Shown: positions 9,245 through 18,963 of the stretch, in pieces
How positions within the stretch are numbered: position 1 is the stretch's first letter
Layout of the letters: every line of letters starts with the position of its first letter
Origin: Folioceros fuciformis
Lineage: Eukaryota > Anthocerotophyta > Anthocerotopsida > Anthocerotales
Direction of reading: 5' to 3'
Assembly (NCBI GenBank): GCA_049999805.1
Contig: JBNGIO010004449.1
Coordinates: 1-26,954, forward strand
DNA: 26,954 nt
The notes under the pieces: generated by a model
Databases searched by the model: none
Told to the model about the DNA's origin: nothing
The model's input: the letters and a program-made list of their open reading frames with translations, nothing else
Program-made: the position numbers and the translations under genes

Positions 9245-9639
9245 TCACCGAGGACTCATGCGTTGAAGGCATTTTGCCAGACTTGTTGCTGTAGCATCTC
9301 CATAAGCGACGATTTTCAGCAGCGAACTATCCGGAGTGGCAGGTTCAGTGTGCACCTCACTCTTCCAGTTGGCAATGCTTAAGTGACCATCATCCACATT
9401 GTAAATTCTGTTTCTCTGCATTGTGCATTTGTTGCTTCCCACTCTGAAGTTGGGATGCCCACTTGTATGTGTCTGCAGGAGGAACGCGAGTGCCCATGCT
9501 GACAGAGTGCCCTTTAAGGTCAGATGTGGTGGGCAGCTTTTTCTGCTTGCACATAAATCTTTCCTAGCAGTGTAGGGCGTCCAGATGTGACCAGTTTCGG
9601 CAATTGTGCAGGCGCTTTTGCAGCCTTGCGTGCATGCGG
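9245..9639 (-). pseudogene. Probable decayed DYW deaminase domain downstream of PPR-2
   Basis: Just past the PPR-2 stop, in a frame one nucleotide off, the minus strand stays open for about 130 codons. By eye it keeps a ghost of the DYW domain: ETGHIWTPYTARKD (compare EEGGHVAQTALVLRA in PPR-1), then LSAWALAFLLQTHTSGHP around 9500-9450 (compare AEKLALAFGLLNTPDGTP) and a Cys about 21 residues further on, where PPR-1 has the first Cys of its CxxC at 22. The HxE catalytic motif and the second Cys are absent, so it cannot be an active deaminase. The alignment is weak and manual. Confidence 0.4.
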
Positions 9640-11406
9640 TCACGCCCGATGTTTTGTATCACCAACCAGAAATGTATGCACCAGTCCGTCCGTGTCAGTC
9701 CAAGAACTTTGGCCTGGCTGCTTCCATGCCCCAAATCCTTTTCTCCTTACCTGCATCTCCTCTGCATCCTGCCACATCTCGGCACCAGTATATACACTCG
9801 ACATCAACACATATGCTGCAGGATCGTTTTCTTCTAGCTTCACTGCTTCACGGAATGCAAGGCGTCCCACCTCCACATTGCACCACTTTCGACAAGCACC
9901 CAGCAGAGTGCGCCAAACTGCAGCGTCAGGTTGCACAGGCATTGTTTTCACAATCGCCAGTGCCTCGTCTAGTTGGCCTGCACGACCCAGGAGATCCACC
10001 AGACATGAAAAGTGATCCCTGGTGGGACTGATGCCGTATTCTCGGCTCATCGCGTCGAAGTACTCTCGCCCCTTGTTGACAAGACCCGCATGACTGCAGG
10101 CTGTTAGCAGGCTGAGGAAGGTGATCCTGTCTGGCTCTACACCATGCTGTTTCATTTCGTGTATCAAGTCAAATATGATCTCACTACCTCCTTGACGGGT
10201 GTATCCCGCAATCAACGCACTCCAGGAGACGATATCTTTTTTGGGCAATGCATCAAAAACCTCCTGTGCATCACTCATGCTTCCGGATTTTGCATACATC
10301 TCCATCAAACTGGTGGCTACAGTCACATCATGTTGCAGTCCTTGTTCCTCAATCTGCGCATGAAGCTGCCTTCCGACTTGCAAAGCCGCCACGTCTGCAC
10401 ATGCCTGTAGGAGAGACACAAATGTTATAATGCTGGGTGCGAGGCCTCCCTGTTCCTGCATAGCACGATACAGGCGAAGGGCTTCCTCACCCTTCCCGTG
10501 TTGAGAACATCCTGCTATCATGGCATTCCACGTTACTACATCTTTTCGAGTGAGGCCATCAAACACTCGTTGAGCATCTTCCAAGCTGCCACACTTTGCG
10601 TACATGTCAACCAAGCAATTGCAAACATACGAATCAGGCTCAACCTCACTGGCCAGAACATCAGCATGAACCTGTTGCCCAGCTTTCAAGTCTGCTCCCC
10701 TTGCACAAGCCTGCAAGACGGCTACAAACACATGCGCATCTGGCTTCACCCCTGACCTTCGCATCAGACCATACAGTCGGATGGCATGTTTGGCCTCTCC
10801 ATGTTGCACATGCGCAGATATTATGGAAGACCACATGAAGGCATCTGGTTTGGTAACCACGGTGAACACATCCATAGCCTCTTGCAGCCTGGCATGGGAA
10901 GCATACATTCGCAGGATGTGGTTGCACAAGAACGTGTCCGAATCGTACCCAATTCTCACACTGAGACCATGAACGCACCGACCGAGAACTAGATCCCTCT
11001 CACTCACACATTTCTGGAGAACAGCATAAATCAGAGCAGTTGAAATGAGACCACTTGTCTGCACCAGAATTCCCAGAGCCTCAACGGCCTCCCTGAGATG
11101 CCCCTGCTCACATAATCTGCCCACTGTTTCAGCCGTTACTGCACCTGCAGGCCTGCATGTATGAGCACTCGTAGGGGCACCACGAACCATTAGCATATCA
11201 AGAGGTGCTGGATTGTGCAATTTATTTACTCGGGGGACCTGCTGGAAGCCAGGCCAACGGGAACTCCTGTTCTGTTTCCAGTAATCCCACCCAAGTTCAT
11301 TCACCAGGATCTTTTCCTCAATCCTCGTCCTGGATCTCAGCTCAGCGGGAGCTGCTAAGCAAACAGCTTGACGAATGTCTAAGCACCTCCCCAACAAGAG
11401 GTCCAT
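9640..11406 (-). CDS. PLS-class PPR protein truncated in the E2 region (PPR-2)
   Basis: A 588-residue single-exon PPR protein. The first 75 or so residues are Arg-rich with few acidic residues, consistent with an organelle presequence. The N-terminal part parallels PPR-1 and PPR-3 (a REAVEALGILVQ-type helix, then VLQKC, NHILRMYASH, KPDAFMWSSIIS, VHADVLASEVEPDSYVCN). PLS triplets follow with the MYAKCGSLEDAQRVFD signature. E1 is complete and the PG box is canonical (KQPGQSSW, P564 G565), but the protein stops at VGDTKHRA, where E2 normally continues HPxxxxIY. There is no DYW domain. Either it works as an E-type factor needing a deaminase in trans, or it was recently truncated. It is divergent from PPR-3 across 180 bp and convergent with PPR-1. 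Confidence 0.85.
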   Translation of the reverse strand: MDLLLGRCLDIRQAVCLAAPAELRSRTRIEEKILVNELGWDYWKQNRSSRWPGFQQVPRVNKLHNPAPLDMLMVRGAPTSAHTCRPAGAVTAETVGRLCEQGHLREAVEALGILVQTSGLISTALIYAVLQKCVSERDLVLGRCVHGLSVRIGYDSDTFLCNHILRMYASHARLQEAMDVFTVVTKPDAFMWSSIISAHVQHGEAKHAIRLYGLMRRSGVKPDAHVFVAVLQACARGADLKAGQQVHADVLASEVEPDSYVCNCLVDMYAKCGSLEDAQRVFDGLTRKDVVTWNAMIAGCSQHGKGEEALRLYRAMQEQGGLAPSIITFVSLLQACADVAALQVGRQLHAQIEEQGLQHDVTVATSLMEMYAKSGSMSDAQEVFDALPKKDIVSWSALIAGYTRQGGSEIIFDLIHEMKQHGVEPDRITFLSLLTACSHAGLVNKGREYFDAMSREYGISPTRDHFSCLVDLLGRAGQLDEALAIVKTMPVQPDAAVWRTLLGACRKWCNVEVGRLAFREAVKLEENDPAAYVLMSSVYTGAEMWQDAEEMQVRRKGFGAWKQPGQSSWTDTDGLVHTFLVGDTKHRA

Positions 11407-11586
11407 GACTCGCTTGAGAGCACTAACTGTTGAGTCAAGCCTCAGAAAAATCCTTGGTAGTCCTCCACTGCATGTGGAGGCGACAGGCTGTGATCTATTC
11501 TGGAGGAACTGTTACAATTTTTTACTTCGTCACGAGCGCTGAGGCTTCCCTCCGAACGGTGATGCTGCATGCGCTTGTACATACCG
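11407..11586. promoter_or_regulatory. Bidirectional promoter region of PPR-2 and PPR-3
   Basis: 180 bp between the two divergent start codons (ATG at 11406 minus and at 11587 plus). No clear TATA box in either direction. A short uORF (11562-11594) overlaps the proposed PPR-3 start. Confidence 0.4.
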
Positions 11587-14500
11587 ATGTTTAGAGCGCA
11601 CCTTCAGCGATCATCAAAAGTCCGAATTGCAAGGCCATCCATGCACATAACGTGTGGAGCTGAACGCAACAACTCTGAACGGTCTAGGTTTTGTTCGTCG
11701 CTACGGTGAGGACCTGTTTCTGAATGTGCAAAGGTGTTTGATGTCAAAACGTAATGGATATGCTATAGCTAACCGTAGATCCGTATGTAGCCTGTTGTAC
11801 ACATGTGTTTAGCAAAATGTTCTTGTGACAGTGCCCTGAAACGTGCAGAGTCAAGCATGAAGCAGGTAATGAGGAGCGATGCTGGAGCAAACAACTTAAC
11901 GAAGGGGAGCTCGGTCAAGCTGTTGGTGCTTTGGAGCTAATTGTGCAGCACGGATCTTGTCCTCCTGGGTCGCTCTTTGTTGAGGCTCTCAAGCTATGTA
12001 TTGCAAAGAAAGATTTGGTTCTTGGCAGAGGCATCCACGCCTTTGCTGTAAAATGTGGCTACGAGTCAAACAGGTTTATGGCCAACCACATCATACGCAT
12101 GTACGCTTCTCAGGGGAAGTTACAGGAAGCTTACCAGGTGTTCGGCAATCTCGTGGCTCCAAACGCTCATTCATGGTCTTCCATTATCTCGGGCTATGCA
12201 GAACATGGTCAGCCTGCCCAAGCTATACAATTTTACTGGAGGATGCGGCAGTCGACTGTCATGCCAGACAACCATGTGTTTGCAGCTGTTCTTAAGGCAT
12301 GTGCTAACACAGCGGATTTGAGATCAGGCAGGAAGATTCATGCTGATGTTCTGAGATGTGCAGAGGAACCCATTGAGTTCGTTGGGAGCTGCCTTGTCGA
12401 CATGTATGCAAAGTGTGGGAGCTTGGATGATGCTCGCGCAGTGTTCAATAGCCTGACGAGTAGAGATGTTGTTACCTGGAATGCCATGCTCACGGGATAT
12501 GTGCAGCAAGGTCTGTCGCTGGAAGCACTCTCTCTTTACACCAGCATGCAGAAGGAGGTCACCGCTCCAGCTGACCAGGTCACATTTGTGTGCCTTTTGA
12601 AAGCATGTGGTATCAGCGCGACACTCGTTCAAGGGAAGCGGCTTCACTCTCAGATTCAAGAAAGAGGTCTCGAAAATGATGTGGTGATTGGGAGCTGCTT
12701 AGTGGACATGTATGCAAAATGTGGGTGCTTGGATGAAGCTCGCAGCGTGTTTGACAAGCTATTGTTTAGGGATGTGGTCACTTGGACAGCCATGATTGCT
12801 GGATACGCTCAACGTGGGCTGGGGCAAGAAGCCCTTGCTCTTTTTGCACGTATGCAACTTGAGGGCGTATTTCCAGCTGATTATGTTGCTTTTGTGTGCC
12901 TCCTCAGAGCTTGCTCATCCATCGGAGCATTAGATCAAGGTAGGCATCTTCATTTTCAGATTTTGGAACAGGGTATGCAAGGTGACGTTGCTGTTGGCAG
13001 CTGCTTGGTGGACATGTATTCCAAATGTGGCAAATTAGACACCGCCCGCAGCGTGTTCGACAATCTGGTGAAGAAAAACGTTGTGACATGGAATGCCATG
13101 CTCGCTGGATATGCTCAGCATGGGCTGGGTCTAGAAGCCCTCAACCTCTATGCAACAATGCTGAAGGAAAACATCACGACAGCTGATCATGTTACATTTG
13201 TTTGTCTCCTGAAAGCATGTGCCAGCATTGCAGCTATACATCAGGGAAAGCAGCTGCATCTGCAGATACAAGAGCGGGGACTGGAATCTGATTTGGTCAT
13301 TGGCAATTGCCTGGTGGACATGTATGTAAAATGTGGTTGCTTAGTTGATGCCCGGAGGGTGTTTAACATTATGTCCACAAGAGATGTGGTAACTTGGAAC
13401 GCCATGCTGGCAGGATATGCTCACCACGGCCTTGGTCAAGAAGCCCTTGCGCTTCATGAAAGTATGCAGCATGAAGGCATCACTCCAGCGGGTGAAATTA
13501 CATTTGCTTGCCTCCTGAGAGCCTGTGCTAGTATTGGAGCATTAGACCAAGGAAAGCAGTTGCATGCCCAGGTTCAAGACGAATGTCTGGAGTGTGATTC
13601 AGTTGTTGCAAGCTGCCTGGTGGACATGTACGCACGATGCGGGAGCTTAGATGATGCCCGCAAGGTGTTTGATAACTTAGCCAAAAAGGATTTGGTAACG
13701 TGGAATTCCATGCTCGCGGGATATGCCCTCCATGGGCTTGGCCACGATGCTCTTGCTCTGTACACAGATATGGAACATGAAGGTGTCATTGCGGCAGATC
13801 ACGCTACGTTTGTGTGCTTGCTGAAAGCATGTGCCAGCATTTCAGCACTACCTCAGGGGATACAAATTCATGCTCAGATTCAGGAAAGGGGGCTTGAATC
13901 TCATATGGTTGTGGGTAGCTGTTTGGTGTACATGTACGCCAAATGTGGGAGCTTAGAAGCAGCCCAAAGGGTCTTTGACAATCTTACAATAAAAGACATC
14001 GTGACCTGGAATGCAATGCTATCAGGATATGCTCAGCATGGATTCACTCTGAAGGCCCTGGAATGCTATGAGAAAATGCTGTTGTCAAACATCAATCCAA
14101 ATGGAGTCACGTTCTTATCCCTCATTTCTGCATGCAGTCATGCAGGCGAAGTGGATAAGGGTCTTGAGTACTTTAGATCTATGAGCGCAGTTCACAGCAT
14201 GACTCCAGACATTGAACATCATGTGAGCATGTTAGACCTCTTTGGCCGTGCAGGACGCTTCGTTCTGTTAGAGGACTGGCTGTCGAAGATGCCAATGGAG
14301 CCTGATCTGGCAACGTGGCTGTGTGTGCTTGGTGCGTGCCGGAAGCATGGGAACATCACGCTCGGACAACAGGCCTTCAGTCGTGCAATACAACTGCAGC
14401 CAAAGCACCCTGCTGCATATGTGCTGATGTCACATATCTATGCAGATGCTGGCCTTCCGGACAGCGCAAAGAGGGTGGAGAACCTGAGAAAGAGGGAGCG

Positions 14501-14651
14501 TGCTTGGAAAGAGCCCGGACGGAGCTGGATTCAGCATGAGCAAGAAGCACACAGCTTTCTGGTCGGAGACCGAAGCCACCCACAAAACGAACAGCTGTAC
14601 GACCTCTTAGAGAAGGTCAGTTCACAGCTGAAGATAGCAGGGCACATCTGA
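11587..14651 (+). CDS. Long PLS-class PPR protein, E2-terminated, two exons (PPR-3)
   Basis: The large frame has no in-frame ATG before its conserved N-terminal part, so I propose two exons: 11587-11705 (donor GTGAGG) and 11849-14651 (acceptor cgtgcag). The phases agree and give 973 residues. Exon 1 encodes a basic, amphipathic leader (MFRAHLQRSSKVRIARPSMH) typical of an organelle presequence, and the intron is 143 bp. Exon 2 opens with LNEGELGQAVGALELIVQ, matching the same position in PPR-1 and PPR-2. Six PLS triplets follow; five have an exact 102-residue period from Trp250 to Trp760 and very similar sequence. E1 and E2 are complete, with a canonical PG box (WKEPGRSW, P929-G930 region) and SHPQNEQLYDLL, then a stop after IAGHI. 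No deaminase domain follows, so it should need one supplied in trans. Probable role: site recognition in organelle C-to-U editing. Confidence 0.85.
12477..14006 (+). repeat. Five in-frame 306-bp repeats inside PPR-3
   Basis: The VTWNAM-type tryptophan codons begin at 12477, 12783, 13089, 13395, 13701 and 14007, exactly 306 bp apart. Each unit encodes one P-L-S triplet of 102 residues, one longer than the standard 101 because an extra Ala sits before the last residue of the P motif (PAD or TAD). Unit similarity suggests expansion by unequal crossing-over. Confidence 0.9.
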
Positions 14652-15480
14652 CGCATGGGGGCTACAGGGGATCATCAATCTCATACGCTGGCGAGACAAC
14701 ATCTGCCTAGGTGAGCCATTTGTTGATTCTGAGGTCAGTCAAACATCTCGTCGGGGACCTGTGTCCTATGTTTTCTCTATGTCTCAGCCAGTGGATACCT
14801 TTTACACGGCTTCCCAGACTAGTTCCATGTGCATGCTCTGGAAAGGCACCAGAACTTCCGGTACCAGAGGACAAAATATTGTGAGTCGCATTGTTCTCGC
14901 TTGCATGTTGGTGGGTCTTGAACTCCGCACCAGTACGTGAGGTATTCTCACGACCGTTGCACACCGCCGCAGGCTGCCACAACCCATGCTCCAGACGCAA
15001 CAGGCAACCAATTGGTAAGGAAGTCTGATTGCTATTCACTCCTCCAAACCACCTGACGCAGACATGGAGTCCAGTTACAGCTGAACCTCCAGCAAGAACA
15101 CTATCCTTGTACTACATGCCTCACTGCCTTGTTCACTGCCTCACAGCACTATCCTTTTACGCCATCAGTTTATATACCCTGCAGCTGATAGTTCACCGCC
15201 TTTCTGCCCGAGACGTGAAAACAAAGAAGGAGAGCTGGGATGCTTACTGTGTGTGTTCCCTCGTGGTGCCTTGTACAGGCTTATGAGAAATAGCCCGGTT
15301 CTCACTTTTCGTCACCCATGATCCTTGTTCATCTATCCAGATATGAGACTGGATGTGACGCACAACTTGACTACTTTGCTGGACTCTTGGGATACCTCTG
15401 ATTCCGAACCAAAAACTTAGGCACCAGTCCTTGAATGTTTGTCCATTGCCCCCGTTGACGCTCTGGCAGTCTCCTCCTTG
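14652..15480. other. Intergenic region, no gene recognised
   Basis: 3' flank of PPR-3. Open frames here start at non-ATG codons or lack motifs. No remnant of a DYW domain was seen after the PPR-3 stop. Confidence 0.45.
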
Positions 15481-15990
15481 GTTTTGTTTTTGTTTTTATT
15501 TTTAAAACATGAACTCTGTCATAATTTATTCTTATACTGTTTTTTATTTATTTTAATAAAACAAGATGAAAATCATCAAGATTGGGACATGAGGGAAATA
15601 AATCATGAGAGATATATACGGAAGAAACCGTAAACCATTTAATTTAGAGCTAATAATTTTTTATTGAAAATATTTTTTTTGTCAAACAAAAAATAGGCAG
15701 GGGACGGGGATGGGTTAATCCGAGAGTTCTTATACATTTGGCCTAAGCATGGCCTCCCTATGTATTTACACAAGGCTGGATTAAGCATCAACAAGAAGCA
15801 TATTCTAAACACTTCAACTAAAGAAAACGTATGTTAAAATTTATCAAATTATTTTTATAACTCATCTCTAATCATGTAATATTGTACTAATAATATATTG
15901 TGATATAATATTGTAGTAATAATTATACATTGATGAAATCATATTCGATCTGCTGTTCATCCTCTCATTTATCAATAAGGCATGTTAGCT

Positions 15991-16458
15991 CTAAGTAAAC
16001 ATGTACCCTACAAAACAATCTTCAACTTGAAAATATGCAAAAAACATTTTAGCACAGAGTTTTCCTATTAGCTCATTACAAATGTATTGAAGACAAGTTT
16101 TACATTGCAATTTGGTGAACATGGTGCTATCTTGTTGATAACATGCTACCGAGACATGGAAGTTAGATGGAATACTTGTTTCACTTGTTAGCATTTCAGT
16201 TTTGTAATCCAAAGAAGTATCAAGATAATTAGGAAATCTTGTCTCAGCCTTTTCAATCGCTTGAGCCAATGCATAATTCACAAATTCCGTTATTACATCA
16301 GAATCGACGTATCCCTGGCATTCTTGATCTCTAACTTTGACATTAGGGGGAAGCTCTGGGCCATAAACTTCAGAACCAACCTTGCCAAAAGATGAGAATG
16401 CAAGCAGTAGTGCAACAACATAAAGTGCAGCAACATAAAGTCCTCTTGAGGTGTCCAT
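15991..16458 (-). CDS. Secreted single-domain Gnk2/DUF26 (stress-antifungal) protein
   Basis: A 155-residue protein with an N-terminal signal peptide (GLYVAALYVVALLLAFSS) and one Gnk2-homologous domain. The core matches ginkbilobin-2: DYKT, a Cys before the helix (VAC), C-x2-C (LQCKTC), then QVEDCFVGY corresponding to Gnk2 QLVDCFIQY. The classic C-x8-C-x2-C is altered to C-x12-C-x2-C, and there is one extra Cys, giving seven in total. Gnk2 domains are mannose-binding antifungal modules, also found as the ectodomain of cysteine-rich receptor-like kinases. No kinase or membrane segment follows, so it should be apoplastic. I chose ATG 16458 over the in-frame ATG at 16482 because a minus-strand TATA (TATAAATA, 16520-16513) would put transcription start near 16488, almost on top of the first ATG. 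Confidence 0.78.
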   Translation of the reverse strand: MDTSRGLYVAALYVVALLLAFSSFGKVGSEVYGPELPPNVKVRDQECQGYVDSDVITEFVNYALAQAIEKAETRFPNYLDTSLDYKTEMLTSETSIPSNFHVSVACYQQDSTMFTKLQCKTCLQYICNELIGKLCAKMFFAYFQVEDCFVGYMFT

Positions 16459-16512
16459 CTCTTGCACAAAAGATTGAAGCATGTGACATACAAATATTCC
16501 GGAATTGTATAG

Positions 16513-16520
16513 TATTTATA
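16513..16520 (-). promoter_or_regulatory. Candidate TATA box of the Gnk2/DUF26 gene
   Basis: TATAAATA on the minus strand, 55 bp upstream of ATG 16458 and 31 bp upstream of ATG 16482. An AT-rich hairpin with 8-bp arms lies immediately upstream. In so AT-rich a segment, chance TATA matches are common. Confidence 0.4.
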
Positions 16521-16760
16521 TCCAATTATATTAATAAAATTGGATTGTAATAGTCTATTTATAAAATATAAGTATAAATATTATTATAACAGAAATTACA
16601 AAATCAAGGGAGGAAAGAGAAGAGGTTTTGTGTGCTAGTGCTAGAGAATGAGATGAATATGGTACAGGTTGGTAAGGGTGAGAATAAATGTCGTGAGAAT
16701 ATATGGGTTAGTTTCAATTAGTTAACCGTTGTTTAATATAAGTTTGGGCATTTAATAAGA

Positions 16761-17574
16761 GGTCACCGAGGAGCAGGGTTGGACATGGTGTCAGATATTG
16801 TGGAGCCGCTCAACGGAATGCGGTGGAAGAAGGAGTGTGTGGCGGAGGCAAGTCGTGCAAAGGAACATGGAATCCAGGTTGATGAAATGAAATTCTGAAG
16901 CAGCCGAATCCGTCAGCACGATTTCTCTTTGTGGATGCGGGCTTCGGTTGCGGATCCGAGCCGCACAATTTTCAAGCCTCCGATTCCGGGGTGACGAGTT
17001 GTTCTACCGGGAAACCGATGAATTCGCTGGAATTTTGACTGCGACTTTGGCAGACCTTCACGGGTGACACGGATCTCTGCCGCTAGCAGGGTCGGTGGCA
17101 GCTGCAGATGTTGTCCCGGTCAAGTCCACGTCCGAAAATTCTTTTCTGGCCTTGGAATGTTCAGTTCCCGAACCGGAGAATTCGAACACTGGATGCAGGC
17201 CTTTGCGGGCCACGATACAGCGCGTACTTGTGGTGGTGATGTCCGTGTGAAAGCGCCTCGGGAATGCGGGATGTGGATCTGTGCCGTTTGTGAGTGGTGC
17301 GATGGTGATGAATGTAGGACGGAGGCTGGGGCAGCTCTGGGTCATGGATGGCGGGGTCTGCGTGGTTTGCTTTGGGATGTGCGCTGTTATGGTGGTGGAG
17401 CTGACTTGCCTAGCTCGTGGCCGGGACAATTGAAATTGTTTTGAGTTTAGCGGACATTTATTTTTAAGGACGCTGGCTTAGGAAGGGGAATGATCGAATG
17501 AGAGCGGTTGTACGGCTTGGAGCGAACAAAGGCTTCCATCGATTGTAGTATGTGGAGCAGAGGAGAGGGTCGGG
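16761..17574. other. Intergenic region, promoter side of XRCC4
   Basis: About 800 bp returning to balanced or GC-rich composition. Two overlapping open frames on opposite strands (around 17058-17444) lack motifs, and the plus one begins with GTG. No TATA box is seen before XRCC4. Confidence 0.45.
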
Positions 17575-18963
17575 ATGTCTGATCCGGAGTCGGTGTCCTG
17601 TGCTCGGTTGGAGTTGGGCGAGCAGAAGGTGCTGTTTGTGAAGGGCAAGTGGTTGTCGGATCACTTCTCGCTGGCTGTGTTCGATGGACAGGATGCGTGG
17701 AGTTTGAATGGTGAGCGTGATATGCGCTCAGCTTTCCAGGGTTTGGTGCGGGAACTCGTGCAATTGGTGCCAAGTGGTTCGGTTTCGGTGTCGTTTTTTC
17801 AGCTACCGTGGAACAGGTTGCGTCCCGGGCTGAAGGGTGGGATAAGGCGGTGTCGGAGTACATTGACATTTGCCGGAAACACTTGGGTCAGAACGAACCT
17901 GCCTCCAACTACGAGTTCAGCCAGGAACGCGATGGTGCGAAGGTAGGGTTTCTGCTTGGCGCACTTGCTTCTTTGGAGTGGTCCTGATGGTGGCGGGTGT
18001 CTTGAGATGCATCCCCCTCTGCTTGTACTTTAGAACGTGCTTGTGTGATGGTAACCAGTCCTGCCTGCTAAGGCTGCTGACTGGTGTTGTAGCTGGCTGA
18101 TTCTTACTGCTCTGTTGTGTGCAGTTATCGTTCGAAACCAGTGACAAGTATGATACTGTGCTCAAGGGTATTTGGAGGCTGAAAAGAGAGAGCAATTCGG
18201 AGCGAACAGTTGTGGACCTTCTGAATCATCTCTTGGACGCAAATGAAGTTCTTCGTGTGAGTTGTTGGGGCACTAGTTGAAGGTGTTCTTGTAACCACGC
18301 GAAAAACGTGCAGGTTGATTGGGCACTTACTTCATTGTGCCGTGCAGGAAAGTGCTGCACGAGCCCAGTTGAATTTCGATAACATGAAAGTTGAAGCTGA
18401 GAAAACTCTGCAGCAATGCGAACGCTTCAAGGATGCCAAAAAACTGTTTGAGGACGAGGTTTACCACAAGGTGTGATATCAAGTAAGACGTTTGCTGGCA
18501 CTTGTGCATGAAGGATTGATTGAACGAGTCTCTTTCTTGAATGGTGTCTCAGTTCGTGGCAATACTCAACGCGAAAAAGGCGAAGTTGAGGGAGTTACAA
18601 AACGCAGCACAAAACGTTTCCAAGGCGAACTGCAACCAGGAAGACGAGGATATGGTTGGGAACCAGACTGACAGTGAGGATGAAGGCAGCGACAGTGATA
18701 CGGAAAGTGGAGCAGGTGCCAGGAGCCCCCTGTTTAACAGCCAAGACTTCTGCTCTCACCCTGCTGTGCCGGAAGCGGAGAGCTCGAGAGAGGCAAGCCA
18801 TGATAGGGATGCAAGCGAAGCAACTCGCAAGAGTCCCTTAAGATTAGCCGGTGGCCATGAGATGCAATCAGAGACAGCTGCGGATGCTGATGACATGGCT
18901 GCTGCTCTTCTCAGCACGGCTCCCGATTACACTAGTGCTCCTCGCCGAAGGCGATGCAGGTAG
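17575..18963 (+). CDS. XRCC4: XRCC4, non-homologous end-joining scaffold
   Basis: Five exons join in phase: 17575-17710, 17803-17942, 18125-18256, 18348-18470 and 18553-18963, with introns of 92, 182, 91 and 82 bp and GT-AG ends. The 313-residue product matches plant XRCC4: FVKGKW and DGQDAWSLNATVEQVA in the head domain (compare WICNATEEEVAERA in Arabidopsis), KAVSEYIDICRKHLG, then LLNHLLDANEVL leading into the coiled coil (about 125-195). The coiled coil contains the hallmark FVAILNAKKAKLREL (178-192; Arabidopsis FLSVLNAKKAKLRAL). XRCC4 dimers bind DNA ligase IV through this coil and stabilise it in nuclear double-strand-break repair. The C-terminal 120 residues are acidic and Ser-rich, probably disordered and phosphorylated, ending in a basic RRRRCR tail. 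It is somewhat longer than the Arabidopsis protein because of this tail. Confidence 0.93.

Larger units (their letters stand above)
15481..16760. other. AT-rich island
   Basis: Composition shifts abruptly to AT-rich sequence with T-tracts and ATTATA-type repeats, unlike the roughly balanced DNA on both sides. It contains the Gnk2/DUF26 gene, an 18-bp direct repeat with one mismatch (15877-15894 and 15906-15923), and a hairpin (16520-16527 with 16538-16545). No terminal inverted repeats or target-site duplication were found. It could be an insertion or simply a low-GC gene neighbourhood. Confidence 0.6.

Noticed and set aside
17058-17444. Overlapping frames of about 125 codons on both strands
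   Set aside because: The plus frame begins with GTG, neither has motifs, and the region is GC-rich promoter-side DNA of XRCC4.
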